Notes under the pieces: model-generated
Databases searched by the model: none
Told to the model about the DNA's origin: nothing
Seen by the model: the letters and a program-made list of their open reading frames with translations, nothing else
In this document: in pieces, positions 39,001 to 47,800 of the stretch
Layout of the letters: every line of letters starts with the position of its first letter
Position numbering within the stretch: position 1 is the stretch's first letter
Made by a program: the position numbers and the translations under genes
Source: a virus
Reading direction: 5' to 3' (one strand)
Length of the DNA stretch: 64,000 bases
Virus record (IMG/VR): IMGVR_UViG_3300009182_000039
Coordinates: 24,912-88,911 of that record

Positions 39001-42000
39001 TAGGCTTTCCATTGCTCAACATTGTTTAAATTAAGAATAAATCCTTGGGCGTTAAGTTGACCGTCCCATTCTGTTGTAGTGGAGGCTATTAGACTTAATC
39101 GAATTTGTCGTGCGGCTGTAACCGGATCATAAATTAAATCGTTAAACTGTGTTGTGTTATCTAGCACAATCATATCTTCATAGTTTGTAAACTTTAATGT
39201 AAGATAATTAATTGTTTGATTGTTGGTGGTAGTAATTGAAAATTCATTTCCGTTTCGATATACAATTAAATTTTTAACATCCAATACCGATTGGTTCTGG
39301 TCTAATAACATATTTTCTGGAGTTATACTAGCGACAGTATCAACAATACTAATTGGTTGTGCGGCTGTAATAGTTGTGGCGCAAGGATTTAAATTAATTA
39401 TAGTGCCGTCGTCCCAGCCCTGAGTAGCAAAATTTAAAAATTCTGCTGCCATTTGTTTCCAATTTAAAGTGTATCCATTGTAAACATTATTAAAAATTAG
39501 TCCTTGACTTGATAACCAAGCCCCGTAACTTAATAAAAAGTCGCATACACTAGCAGTAGTTGTGAATACATAACCATAAGGTATTTGTCTTGTTTTATCA
39601 GTGTACTGCGAAGGAATTTGTACTGTGGCATTGCCTGCTGTAACAGTTTCATATAACCCAACTGGGCTACTTACTAAAATTTCAAAATAAGGTTGGACAT
39701 TGCTATATCCAAATACAGAATATCCTACTCCGCCAGAACTTAATTGTTGTACTTGCACAATTACAGAACTATATGTAATTTGATTAAACGGTTGATTTTT
39801 ATAAAATAGTAAATTATAACTTGTAGACGGAATTACTAATCCATTATTAGTAGAATTAGGTCCGGCTCGATCAGTAGATATTTGTACATACACTGGATCA
39901 GAAAATGATGCCATACGATAACACAATCTAACATCTAAATTAGCCAAGTCGGCAGTTAATTCCGAGGTGCTATTAACTCCAGATTGCTGATTGTAATCTA
40001 CAATCCAGTTAATATAAGATGCTTTACTTACACCATTACCGTATACTTGAACGCCCGACGCATCTAAACGATAGCGGTTGTTTAGTAAATATTGGCCTAA
40101 TGTAGTGTTATATCTGTATAAATCTCTGTCGGCATATAATGAGAAAAATTGTGCGGGTTTAGTTAATACCAGCATACGCATAATAGCAAATGGGTAAGAA
40201 CTACTATTCCACCAAGATGCTTGAACTGGGCCACCGTCACCGGCTACCCAAGATTGTTGGAATCCATACGGGTCATTTCGACCCATTATACATTCATCTG
40301 GCGGCAATAATTCGCCTTCTGAGCCAGCTGGAATAATTTTGCTTAATCCTGGACGAATATATTCAGGAAGAATATATGGACCAGCAGGATCTCCAACAAT
40401 ACCAGCTTCTAAATCGTCCCATAAAACAGTATTACCGGAAGTATATGGAGACGGGCCGTAACGCAACACCCACCAGGCTGGTTCTTCCGTAAACCCAACC
40501 ATTTCCCACGGTGTAGAATTAGGGGTTTCTGTGTCATAAAAATAACGATAGATTCCGCGCCAGTTACCTTGGAGGAAAGAATCTTGATTAATACGATTGG
40601 CAGCATTAATATAATTCCATGTAAAGGGATTGTTTGCTACATAATTTTGTTGTGTATAATCTACTCGATTCTGCCCAACCCAGCTTAAAAAATCTTCGTT
40701 CATTATCTCATTGACTTCTGAGTAAGTGTAAGGCGTTTTACGGAAAAAGCCTGGCAATAATGCTGTAGTTTGTGCTGGGTAAAATAATGGATCAACTTCA
40801 TCAGTAGACAACGGAATTGGATTGTCGTCTACTTTAATATTATCATATATACGTTTTTCAAATTCAAGTAATACTTGGTCGCGAACGTCGCCGAAGGCAA
40901 TAGTAATACTACCATCGTGCCCTTGAATTACTGGGGTTGGTTCAGAATAAGTATCGTCGATAAAAATACTCGGAGTATATTTTGGATACAGACCCATCTT
41001 ACTCGGTGTATTAGGACACCAGCTAGCTAATGTTGTAGGATATTCGGTAATAGTGACAACATCATTAACATTTAATGGAATTAAAATTCTTAATTTAAGT
41101 GCATCTACAGACACAACATACTGACTTCCACGAACTAATAATACATTGTTTACATAAACTAACAATCCAAGATAATTTGATGATGTAAAATCATATGATT
41201 GTGTTGTATTAAAAACTGAAGTTGTAATAGGATTTACTACCGTTGTAGTTGATGTATAATTAGTGCCTACCGGTAGCATGTCTGACCAATAAAATGGATC
41301 AATGTTTGTTAAACTCTGGGTAATATTGTTTATACTTAAATCAAGTATTTGTGCTACTGTTTCTGACCCGTTAAGATCTAATTGTGTAACCGCAGTTAAT
41401 AATTTATTTTTATATTTAATATATTCCCGACTATTATATTGTAGTGCAGCAAAAATATTATAATTTGGTGCTCGTAAAAAATATCCTGCTAATGTTAAGG
41501 GCGAAGATTGTTGTAATATCAATTGGCCATAGGGAATAATATTCCCTAAATCGCGAGTGTTATTTCTTCCGTTTATAGGACCTTGAAGCTTAGTTAAATT
41601 TTCACAAATTGTAGTATAATGAGTACGAACTGTACCTAAACTAAATTGCGGAGAATTTCCGTTAAACGGATTATTTTCAAGGTTAATTGGAACTTCGTAA
41701 AAACCTTGTGCGCTGATTTGTTCGCTATAAACTAATACTTCAATAACGTCACCGATAACATATCCTGTACCATTTAATGTAATCGTCGATGTGTTTGTAG
41801 TAGAATTAACCGAAAGTGTATATGTCGACGGAGTTTGGTATACATTATTAATAAAAACTTGAGCTGGAGGAACATCCAACACAGTTTCAATTAATACATC
41901 AAATTGTAATGGTGTGCCTGAATATGTAAATTGAAATTGTTGACGAGCTAACGATGGTATAGCCGCTGTTTGCCAACCAATCTCTCGGTTAAATGTGATG

Positions 42001-44837
42001 CGATCACTATACTGACGCACAAATCCAGAACTAACTTCAACAGTTGTTCCTGTACCGCCTGTTGGTGTATAGATAAACGAATCGGTATATAAATTATTGT
42101 CAAATAATATATCGCCAATATTATCAATACTAAAAAATGCTAAAGGAAATCCTAATACTGAGTCAACGGGGTTATCTGGATTTTCCGAGTAGCTTAATAA
42201 CTTACACCCTGTAAAATTTGTACTTGGGTAATAAGTTTGGTCGCCAAAACTTATGCTATTAGAATCATATACATCAAACAACGGTGCTTGGTTAACAGCC
42301 GTTTTTTGTTGAGCACTAATCCATTCCTCGCCAGTATAATAAAAACTTTCTCCAGTTAAAGTATTACCGCTAATACAAACTGTAGTTTGATTGGCTAGTA
42401 CTGGATTATAACTTGTAGGAATTAAATCAATAATAGGTACAGTAGATGTTGCTGCATCTGTATCTATAAAATTAACTTCGTATACTTGATTACGCACATC
42501 CGGATTTTCGTCAGCAGCAAAAATAATTAAACTACCTTGAACTAGAGTATAACCATCAACTCCATAACCAGCTTGACCATTAACATTTAGTAGAGCATTT
42601 GTTTGCGTAAAATCAATAACATTAACCGCAGGGATACCTTGTGTGCCAAAATTAAATAATTTTGTGCCAGCACGGAATTCTAAAATAGGACGGTTTGCTC
42701 TTTGAGCATTAATATATGTAGGTTGGATGTCGTTGTATGTCGCAGCGGCGTTGATAACATCAACATGGAACCAGCGATTACTTCTGGTCCACGGATTCAA
42801 ATCAGGACTTGCTAAATTAATTGTTAAATAATCTGGTTTAATTGGCTCGCCATTAATTTTAGTTTCTAAAGCATAAGTTTCTGGCACTACTAAACTATTG
42901 GCATCTACTAAAACAATGCTCGAGCCCACCCCTTGAACATAATACGTGTTACCAATATAGGATGTTGGGTATACATTCCCTTGAAATATAATTTTAAGTC
43001 CGTTGGTAAATGTTACTCCGTTTGGACTTATGTAATTTGTTTGTCCTAATATTTCAGTGTCTATGTTAATATAAGCATTAACACTAATTGAATTAATAGT
43101 ACCGCTACTAACATAAGCGGCCGTCTCGGGACTAGCATAAGTTACAGTTGTCGTAGTACAATCAGTTACTACATAAGTTCCATTATATACAGGTGGATTA
43201 ATTTCTGAAACAATAATAGAACTTCCAACAGAATACGGGGCGGATAATTGTGTAGCAAAACTTAATGTTACAGAGCTTCCTGTACTAGCAACACCACTTA
43301 CCGATAACGGCGGAACAGCATCGCCGGTAGTTTCAGTGATAAATTTAATTTGTCCAAATATTGTTGGATCCTCGCTATCCTGATAATAAACATAGGGCAA
43401 TGCCGCTGTTAATAATGGCATTTGTATATAGTTGCCTGACGAATTTTTATACCATTGTGTATTAACAAACTCTGTACCGAATGAAATGGAAAATTGTGTT
43501 TGATCGGCTATTGTTAAAATACTATTAAGTTGAATATATCCATCAACATATTGAATTTGCCATAAACTAGCTTGTACCAATGGTTCAAAATCATTAGTAA
43601 ATACCAATGTACGAGAATTAAGATTTGTGATACCATCGATACCGTCAGGATTTTCAGACAAAAAGGTGTCTACTGCTACACCGTTTAACTGGTCAAATGT
43701 AAAAGTTGAACAAATTAAATCAACGATGCCAATTCCTGTAGTTGGATAATTAATAAATGGTAAAGTATAATAAAAATCTTGTGCTGTAGAACTAGGTACA
43801 TTAAATCCTACAGTTCCTAGATCGATTCCGTTATTGGTAACACCCAGCACATTACGATCACTTATATTAGGAGACCACGGTAATCTGCCATCGATTCCAG
43901 GTTGCGTCTGAATCCAAAATTGCGGACCCGACCCACTGGTAGCATCAATAACATTTAGTTGGCCGCGAAGATTGTAATGTATATCATTGCAGTAATATAA
44001 TACATCTGGCGCATCTTGCGGAACTGTAAATGTAACTAATCCTTCAGTGCCACCATTGTTAGTTACGCCTTCGCTCCATAAATTAGTTGTACCAAACGAT
44101 GCTTCTGTTTTGATAAAAAAAGCGTATGGTGCGTTTTGTACTAAGTTCCAGGTATATGTATTACCACGAACCAATGTTAATGTAGGATTTGCTATTTGAT
44201 TAATTGCCCAACTACTTGTTCCATTATTAATAACACGATATTCAACCGAAGTAGCAGTATTTTGTGCTACAACAAAATTGTAACTACCATTACGCACTAA
44301 CGTCAATGTTGGGTTTGCGCCTTCATAACCACTAAAAGTATAAGCGCCGTTAGTACGAGTAACTGTAAATGTTTGTTCTGTTGATATAGCAGTAGGCGCC
44401 ACTGTAACTAAATCTGGACCGTCAGGTAACCAGTAATACTGGGCGTAATTATTAAACTTGTCAAAATCTACAAATGGATCCCACGAATAATATTCACTTT
44501 CAAATAATCTATCAGCTTGATCAACAATACCACCTTGTGTGCTTAACGCATCAAGAATTCCAGGATAAGTGATAACATCATCAATTTTTAAATTTATTGG
44601 ATTAAGAGAAACAACGCCTGGCTCGAGTTGATAATCATCACGAACTTTAGTAGGTTCAATTACATAATTGTCATTGGCATTAACTCCAGGCCCAACTTTA
44701 CGACCAATATAACCCTGTGTTTGTTTATAAGCTGGTTCCTGAATTAACTGGTCAAGAGTAGCATTTAGAAATTGCGTGTTTACCGGAGTTTGAAATATTT
44801 CTGGTAGAAAATCAACTGAACGAATTTTTGTGGCCAT
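30078..44837 (-). CDS. Giant tail/baseplate protein (4,919 aa) with FG-GAP-like propeller
   Basis: A single uninterrupted 14.8-kb frame after the gp6-like gene, where T4 has gp7; a gp7-type wedge role is suggested by position only. The N-terminus (FLPEIFQTPVNTQFL ... QLEPGVV, residues 10-75) is a pattern seen in structural proteins of marine T4-like phages. A cupredoxin-like segment follows (RGNTYTWNL ... DAPDVLYYCND, about 200-290). Between about 2350 and 3210 there are seven FG-GAP-like repeats (for example NFGASIA plus IMIGAPKTD), as in an integrin-type seven-bladed propeller. A short beta module (V-x-V-[ND]-G/N-x-x-Q ... Y ... F-x-x-x-P-x-x-G) recurs at least nine times, some copies between blades. 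Near 3800, IKPYHVQVRQFNLIYTG, and near 3900, paired GSGYTSVP-like repeats. It overlaps the gp6-like gene by one base (TAATG). Confidence 0.85.
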   Translation of the reverse strand: MATKIRSVDFLPEIFQTPVNTQFLNATLDQLIQEPAYKQTQGYIGRKVGPGVNANDNYVIEPTKVRDDYQLEPGVVSLNPINLKIDDVITYPGILDALSTQGGIVDQADRLFESEYYSWDPFVDFDKFNNYAQYYWLPDGPDLVTVAPTAISTEQTFTVTRTNGAYTFSGYEGANPTLTLVRNGSYNFVVAQNTATSVEYRVINNGTSSWAINQIANPTLTLVRGNTYTWNLVQNAPYAFFIKTEASFGTTNLWSEGVTNNGGTEGLVTFTVPQDAPDVLYYCNDIHYNLRGQLNVIDATSGSGPQFWIQTQPGIDGRLPWSPNISDRNVLGVTNNGIDLGTVGFNVPSSTAQDFYYTLPFINYPTTGIGIVDLICSTFTFDQLNGVAVDTFLSENPDGIDGITNLNSRTLVFTNDFEPLVQASLWQIQYVDGYIQLNSILTIADQTQFSISFGTEFVNTQWYKNSSGNYIQMPLLTAALPYVYYQDSEDPTIFGQIKFITETTGDAVPPLSVSGVASTGSSVTLSFATQLSAPYSVGSSIIVSEINPPVYNGTYVVTDCTTTTVTYASPETAAYVSSGTINSISVNAYINIDTEILGQTNYISPNGVTFTNGLKIIFQGNVYPTSYIGNTYYVQGVGSSIVLVDANSLVVPETYALETKINGEPIKPDYLTINLASPDLNPWTRSNRWFHVDVINAAATYNDIQPTYINAQRANRPILEFRAGTKLFNFGTQGIPAVNVIDFTQTNALLNVNGQAGYGVDGYTLVQGSLIIFAADENPDVRNQVYEVNFIDTDAATSTVPIIDLIPTSYNPVLANQTTVCISGNTLTGESFYYTGEEWISAQQKTAVNQAPLFDVYDSNSISFGDQTYYPSTNFTGCKLLSYSENPDNPVDSVLGFPLAFFSIDNIGDILFDNNLYTDSFIYTPTGGTGTTVEVSSGFVRQYSDRITFNREIGWQTAAIPSLARQQFQFTYSGTPLQFDVLIETVLDVPPAQVFINNVYQTPSTYTLSVNSTTNTSTITLNGTGYVIGDVIEVLVYSEQISAQGFYEVPINLENNPFNGNSPQFSLGTVRTHYTTICENLTKLQGPINGRNNTRDLGNIIPYGQLILQQSSPLTLAGYFLRAPNYNIFAALQYNSREYIKYKNKLLTAVTQLDLNGSETVAQILDLSINNITQSLTNIDPFYWSDMLPVGTNYTSTTTVVNPITTSVFNTTQSYDFTSSNYLGLLVYVNNVLLVRGSQYVVSVDALKLRILIPLNVNDVVTITEYPTTLASWCPNTPSKMGLYPKYTPSIFIDDTYSEPTPVIQGHDGSITIAFGDVRDQVLLEFEKRIYDNIKVDDNPIPLSTDEVDPLFYPAQTTALLPGFFRKTPYTYSEVNEIMNEDFLSWVGQNRVDYTQQNYVANNPFTWNYINAANRINQDSFLQGNWRGIYRYFYDTETPNSTPWEMVGFTEEPAWWVLRYGPSPYTSGNTVLWDDLEAGIVGDPAGPYILPEYIRPGLSKIIPAGSEGELLPPDECIMGRNDPYGFQQSWVAGDGGPVQASWWNSSSYPFAIMRMLVLTKPAQFFSLYADRDLYRYNTTLGQYLLNNRYRLDASGVQVYGNGVSKASYINWIVDYNQQSGVNSTSELTADLANLDVRLCYRMASFSDPVYVQISTDRAGPNSTNNGLVIPSTSYNLLFYKNQPFNQITYSSVIVQVQQLSSGGVGYSVFGYSNVQPYFEILVSSPVGLYETVTAGNATVQIPSQYTDKTRQIPYGYVFTTTASVCDFLLSYGAWLSSQGLIFNNVYNGYTLNWKQMAAEFLNFATQGWDDGTIINLNPCATTITAAQPISIVDTVASITPENMLLDQNQSVLDVKNLIVYRNGNEFSITTTNNQTINYLTLKFTNYEDMIVLDNTTQFNDLIYDPVTAARQIRLSLIASTTTEWDGQLNAQGFILNLNNVEQWKAYTKYTKGEIVLYKNTYWQAITISEPQETFNYNDWVKSDFQAIDKGLLPNLANKADQLTTSYDVYQANLTSDNDLFAFGLIGFRPRQYMSEMNLNGVTQVQLYQQFIGTKGTLQAAEIFNSTLLGGKESGAYNVYENWGVLAGTYGAQANKSYFDIQLDASLLSYNPSTIQIINPGETSQANQQIYLKNLWRESYNITSTEILPTTYEGSNIPTALPSAGYVCLDDVDVTVFSLDDPTAIDAKINSIGIGTYIWIAKINPYNWGVYRCTAVNGQMTQLTDNLNGTSIVQFSAAHNLSAGALIIIKYFNDAVNGVYRVLSSPSPTTITISYSFTNTNITTVTGTGLVLDLQSARVSQASDISTLPYVNSLVPGAIAWVDNDGNGHWETVQKQAPFITSSTITPGLSANNQFGASVAQTQNNLFALVGAPNGANGVGTVLAYFKDPLSDYQFSRTISLGVSDTSNFGNMISFGKSNWAVVGANTSLSGMGYAAVIYREAGTNTITISQLLVPPDQNFDPIGFGTSGIVSLDENWMYIGAPGANTVYAYEKVMVETQAIEYTTADSASIYEYSNAIQIDYTYPNQLIVTLNKTRLTYGVDYTLNQNNLIFTNPPVNGQTLVIARNLAKQLDEYFYYTIHQNTATGVGTGALFTVEVIRGVYYPTLEFGGQNYAVGNTLTINGSQIGGATPANNLVITVTGINILGQIIGFSYSGSGISNTNNFTLNQYLYNATSINNVVIRVNDVVQRPYLDYTFNSNTTVLTFITIPPAGAKIIASTSTYWQYVLSITTPDSMSGDNFGASIAATTDGRQIMIGAPKTDTNSLTETGTVYVFDRSVLRYVVSTPSQTTYIVPGNVTGPVAVSVNGIFLLTIEQSPSGQFTVDGNDIVFSNIIFNYGDIIEIETNQISQIQTLTSNTVNENAQYGFAVDSCPLNCSLYVGAPFDSTYTDLSGSVDYQINQSRVYGITTSTIANPTLTANGTLRINDTQVSVPTGLNNTIAGFVAAINSANIPNVLATLTSDLEFVADGITKIFNIGTLYSDASSYTTVVYLDNILQIAGTDYSYDPVTENIYFVYAPTTGRIITVVSGRLTLSVKNIDAGTPYNLITVLPGTVASVFNQLGFNTLVFTQQILSPLPAFNGQFGASLSIDTSAVNLIVGSPNGDVYEPTTFDAGQTYFDEHSTTFFNPVNNGGVAYTFDYFPSSQSSIKNPGQFAFGQQIYNSKVQSGNFFGTAVNYTSGKLMVGATGGTIYETTNSGYVTIFKNLNDTPAWAPIRVQQPVVDVYAIDGVFSYNGEQAAGVNTTVTGQAQTYFDFFDPLQGKILGVARSNINYIGAVDPAQYNQGSVHNNGQSWGRERIGQMWWDTDTVRFIDPNQDDIVYASRRWGSIFPGSRVDIYQWVESSNPPAGYTGQGTPLSTTSYCVTSQLGTNNIFTTFYYFWVRGITTISTGAGKTLSPSGVASYITDPRSSGLPYIAGLNASTIAIYNAQSLLNATNTILSIGFDRKLNDAVIHQEYQIIKDGVAKSFLNSNLYRKFLDSLCGVDTAGSAVPDPNLSFGMRYGVQFRPRQSMVTDRFTALENYLGRANTILAQYPISETRSFNLLNAAESIPQANSGAWDYKVANLEILGYQNLSIVPVGYKYLVLSDSSQFGRWTIYEVQTGQTLALIRVQSYDTPEYWYYINWYLPGYNSTLSPVAAVQNYSQLATLSYETVPVGSSVRVISNGAGKWEIYLRTGIDLVKDWTRVGLEDGTIAFKEELWNYTVGNFGFDAQVFDSLYFDETPQTETRYILRALNEEIYIGDLLFERNSSLILIFNYVYSEFTDPSWLVKTSYVDVNHEIRSLKPYQTYLADNQDFVINYFQEIKPYHVQVRQFNLIYTGEDDFLGDITDYDLPAYWNSSLPVSQFVSPILTPYTEAITAYHSNASNTAPNAQIWQLPSLYSQWFENYLLSIQAVSIVNSGSGYTSVPVVTVTGTCITQATMTAIINPAGQVIEIIVVNPGSGYSTDAIITISGGGLPGDPTPWAAGISVVENENIITSWNNIYVVDTAGILGNVEPIGTATEVNGTAELTFVGQIAQAVTIMNNSLVRSFNTTIKYDRCEYQSTIIDWEANITYENGTQVRYDNLVWAADSTSGSVTNSVFDPAEWLQVDAGVLSGADRTMGFYVSTVNTPGLSLPLLIDGIDYPGVQVAAVRFDQDTGFDRGNFDINPFDNISLDPNGQPTYDLGILDTIFQSSYLDPYLGTRPSDINIDGGKYVDAYESHAPEELVPGIEFDTLDLRVYTTPGADWQGLGHGFAQGTLQVIYDSVNPTISFDGLQSFPADLEITDVTQGYNLNEGTDYTVNWVNQTFTILNSSSLVANGDQLGIYVYQVGGGNQLYKNIYNGADVGNSLTVPVQYSLIQEFVIFVNGSCVPTTEYSYEAGTAFNTTTLTFDSTYASDDFISLVAISPTTIDSVTTNYSWSIPVTQTITVPTTGQLEYDLDPTISLEYTNPVTAIVTIGGITASGSAGKPSVGDGTNDAFALPTRLGVDPTTIIKDNLSVYVDGILQEPATYIFAYPDIVLDTAPADGAEVYVAVDVTAQYIIDPMAYTLTIISGTGIVPHAGDIISVTTFNDTREQRLSQQIFVGPVSQGISIYEKYDSTLYDNPPGAPSADPGLFDATVGDTIYFNDFTLYQSYTDISRPWVSRNGRVLTAYTDYTIVDNTLTLNNGVIGPTDVIIITNVTNSVVPESMEFRIFQDMRGVQATYRMTPSTTTTVTEAVTATDDIIHVVNAGALSIPEFAANIWGVVSINGERIMYREIDIEANTISSLLRGTAGTGADSHAVGAYVYNMGRGNLMPEQFQNYIETNSFLGNGTTTNFTTDITVNNANDWTGSIPYDSTNYSYPEGDGNYDVGMGSNIETVEVYLGGALQTSGYGVTNLTPIIVSFATPPADGVEVTIIVRRGVSWYNPGVGTASDGVPLQQTNNPAALFLRGLN

Positions 44838-47800
44838 TAAATCGCTCCACTTCCTGGCGCTGTTTGTAAATTAGTACTTGTTAATGAATTTATTACTTCG
44901 ATATCATTTACTGTAGCACCATTTACAAAAATTTGATATGGAGCGCATTGTATTTCATATAAGTCGCCAAAACTCTTTTGTGGATTTAACGGGACTAAAA
45001 CTACAGAAGCTACATAAGTGCCTATTTGTGAGTGAATATACGCTGCTAATTCACTAAAGTAAAATGTATCGCCAAAATTCCAATTAGCAATATCGAAGTA
45101 TGCGTTCATAGTAGCCAATACAAGATTACGAATTTGATTGTTACTAGCATTAGTGTTAGCCGCTGGGATAACTTTTATAATTGCTCTTAATGTTTCTGGC
45201 GCTTTGCTACCAAATAATGGTAAAAATTCTACACTATTAAGAATCATGTTATCACTAATCATTTTATAATTTTGCAACTTAGCGTATGCCGCTGTTAATT
45301 CATCAATAGTTGGTGGCAACGGCTGAGCAAGTGTATTTGTAGTATCTTGTATCCACTTTGAATATGCTGTATAGTATTCTAATGTTACAACATATAGATC
45401 AATAATATTTGTACTACCAGGATCAATTAAATTAGTTAATGCGCTATTATGTCTGTACTGGAAATAAAGACTTTGGCGGCCTGTTTCTGCTACCCACCCG
45501 CTGGTTGAAGTTATTACTCTAGTTCCTGAAAGCGTTATTGTTAATGTATAAAATGAATCTTCATTGTATGCGTAAAATATTTGCCCTGTTGGATATTGCT
45601 CTTTGACTTGCTCTATCTCTGCTAATGTTGGCCAATCGGTCTCAACAACGCCAGCTGGTTGTAATATGTATCTTTCTAAATTGTCAAAATCTGTAGTAAG
45701 TTGGAAAAACACATAGGGCTGTGGAGTAGTTGTATCTGCTGGTGAAACCCCAACAATTTCTTGGAAAAAATCTGGATCTACCGGAATGCCTGTGTTATTA
45801 TCTTCATACCCAACTAATACTTGATAATCATCGACTAGTCCATCAGTCTGTACAGGTTGTCCAATAATTTTAAGAGTAAGGTCTTCTAATAATGGAGAAT
45901 TACTATATGGTTGACTATTTGTCCTTAATACTTTAGTAAAATCTGAAATAACTGTGCCGGTTCGACTGTCATAAATTGCTTGGTCAGTATCAAAGAAAAA
46001 GCGTACCTCTAGTACACTACCAAAATAATAATCAAGGCTACGAGATACTACTGTATATTGGCTACCGTCAAATGTAGCTTGAATTAACCAGCTAGCATCA
46101 AGCATACTACCAGAAGTATTGCCCGCATAAGTCTGGCTCCAAACTGCGCCAGTATCAAGATTTGCGGCCGTAATTAAATACCATGTATATGGAGTTCCTG
46201 TAATTGTGCCGGTGCTATCATATCCTAATCCAAAATTTGCTTTCAAATATATTTGATTAACAATTGATTCTTTTAACGCAGTAGAAAACGACGACGCAAA
46301 CAATGGGATAACTTGAACTGCTATAGCGCCAGTTGGAACATAAGTGTTTAACACTACTGGTCCTGTACCATTAGTTAAATTACCAAGGCCACCGTTAGTA
46401 CCGTTGCCGTAAATTGCTGTTGGTGAAGCCCATATTACTAAATGATCGTTGTCAGCTGTTGGTATGCCTGGTTTTAATTCATTAGTAGCACTGAAATAAT
46501 ATCCTGTTGGAGGTATAAATTTAACCAAAGAAGTTTCTGTGATAAACTTTGCGTTGTTACTTACTGTTGGTCCAACTGGTACTGGTGTCCCACTACTGTT
46601 TTCAAAATATCCAGTAGTTTCATTTACAACTGTAGTACTCTCTTGCCAAATATAATTTAATGTCAGTAAACTTGGACGCGGGAAATATGCGTAATAAAAT
46701 TGTCTTAATGTAGCTTGAATTAACAGTGGAGTGATATCGTTCGTAATAACGTTGTTAATATCATTGGTTGTTTGATACGTAAAAGTAAATGCTGGTGTGT
46801 TATTAACATACCACAATGCCCCATCACTACCAAACACATTTGTCGAGGAGTACTTACCTGTTGGATCAACTAGATCTAAATATCGGCTGGTTCCAATGGA
46901 ACTACGATTAAGTGCTGAACTTTTAACAATGGAATTATAAGTTGTAAACGGAAAATTTGTATAATCTTCGCCGTTGACCATACGATTCTGTGTATAGTAA
47001 CGAGCCGGTGCTCGTTGTTTAATCTGTTCAATAGTTTCGCGAGGGGCGGCATTAGTTACAGGCGCGGTAATACCACAATTAAATGTAATAGTTTCAATGG
47101 TGCCAGCACGACTAACATAAGAAATAGGTATTGAAACAGATTGCATATTTTCTGGATTAATAATATATTGTAATCCATTAGATGCGCGAACATAATTTCT
47201 AAATTGACCTACTGGGATCGCTGAAAATACATTATCACCAAATACTAATGTAATTTGATCATTAGTGCGACTTGTTACAGAGTAAACTGTTCTTAAATTT
47301 GGTGTCATTTGTTCAACAGCCGCAGCAAACACTGACTGGACCAACGTCCAAATTTGTTTAACATTGCCAACGTTATCAAGTTGATATAACCATACATCAG
47401 TATTGTTGACACCTTCAATATTAATATCGACTGTACGATTAGAAATACTTTCTGCTAAATTAAAATCTTGATTTTGTAATACACCTTGTTTAAAATAAAA
47501 GAAATAACCAGTGTTAGCACTTGAATAACCTAATTGATCATTACGGAATAGGACATTAAATTGTCCATTAGGCAATGGCGGTGGTTCATAGATATAAGTT
47601 TCTCCCAATGAAGTCGCATTTACTGCTTCAAATGGCATGTTAACACCGTTGATAGTAGCAGTATATGGAATTACTGGAATATAACCAGGAACTAAGTTAA
47701 TTGTATATTCTTGTGTGTCTACGCCAAGAATGTTTTGATTATTACCAGGAGAACCTACATATTGTGTGTCAACCAATGACGCATTAATGATAGCTGTAAA

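Noticed and set aside
30078-44837. Possible frameshifted or fused set of several genes
   Set aside because: The frame is unbroken for 14.8 kb with consistent composition and no internal ribosome sites or promoter boxes that stood out; antisense ORFs inside are short and unlike proteins.
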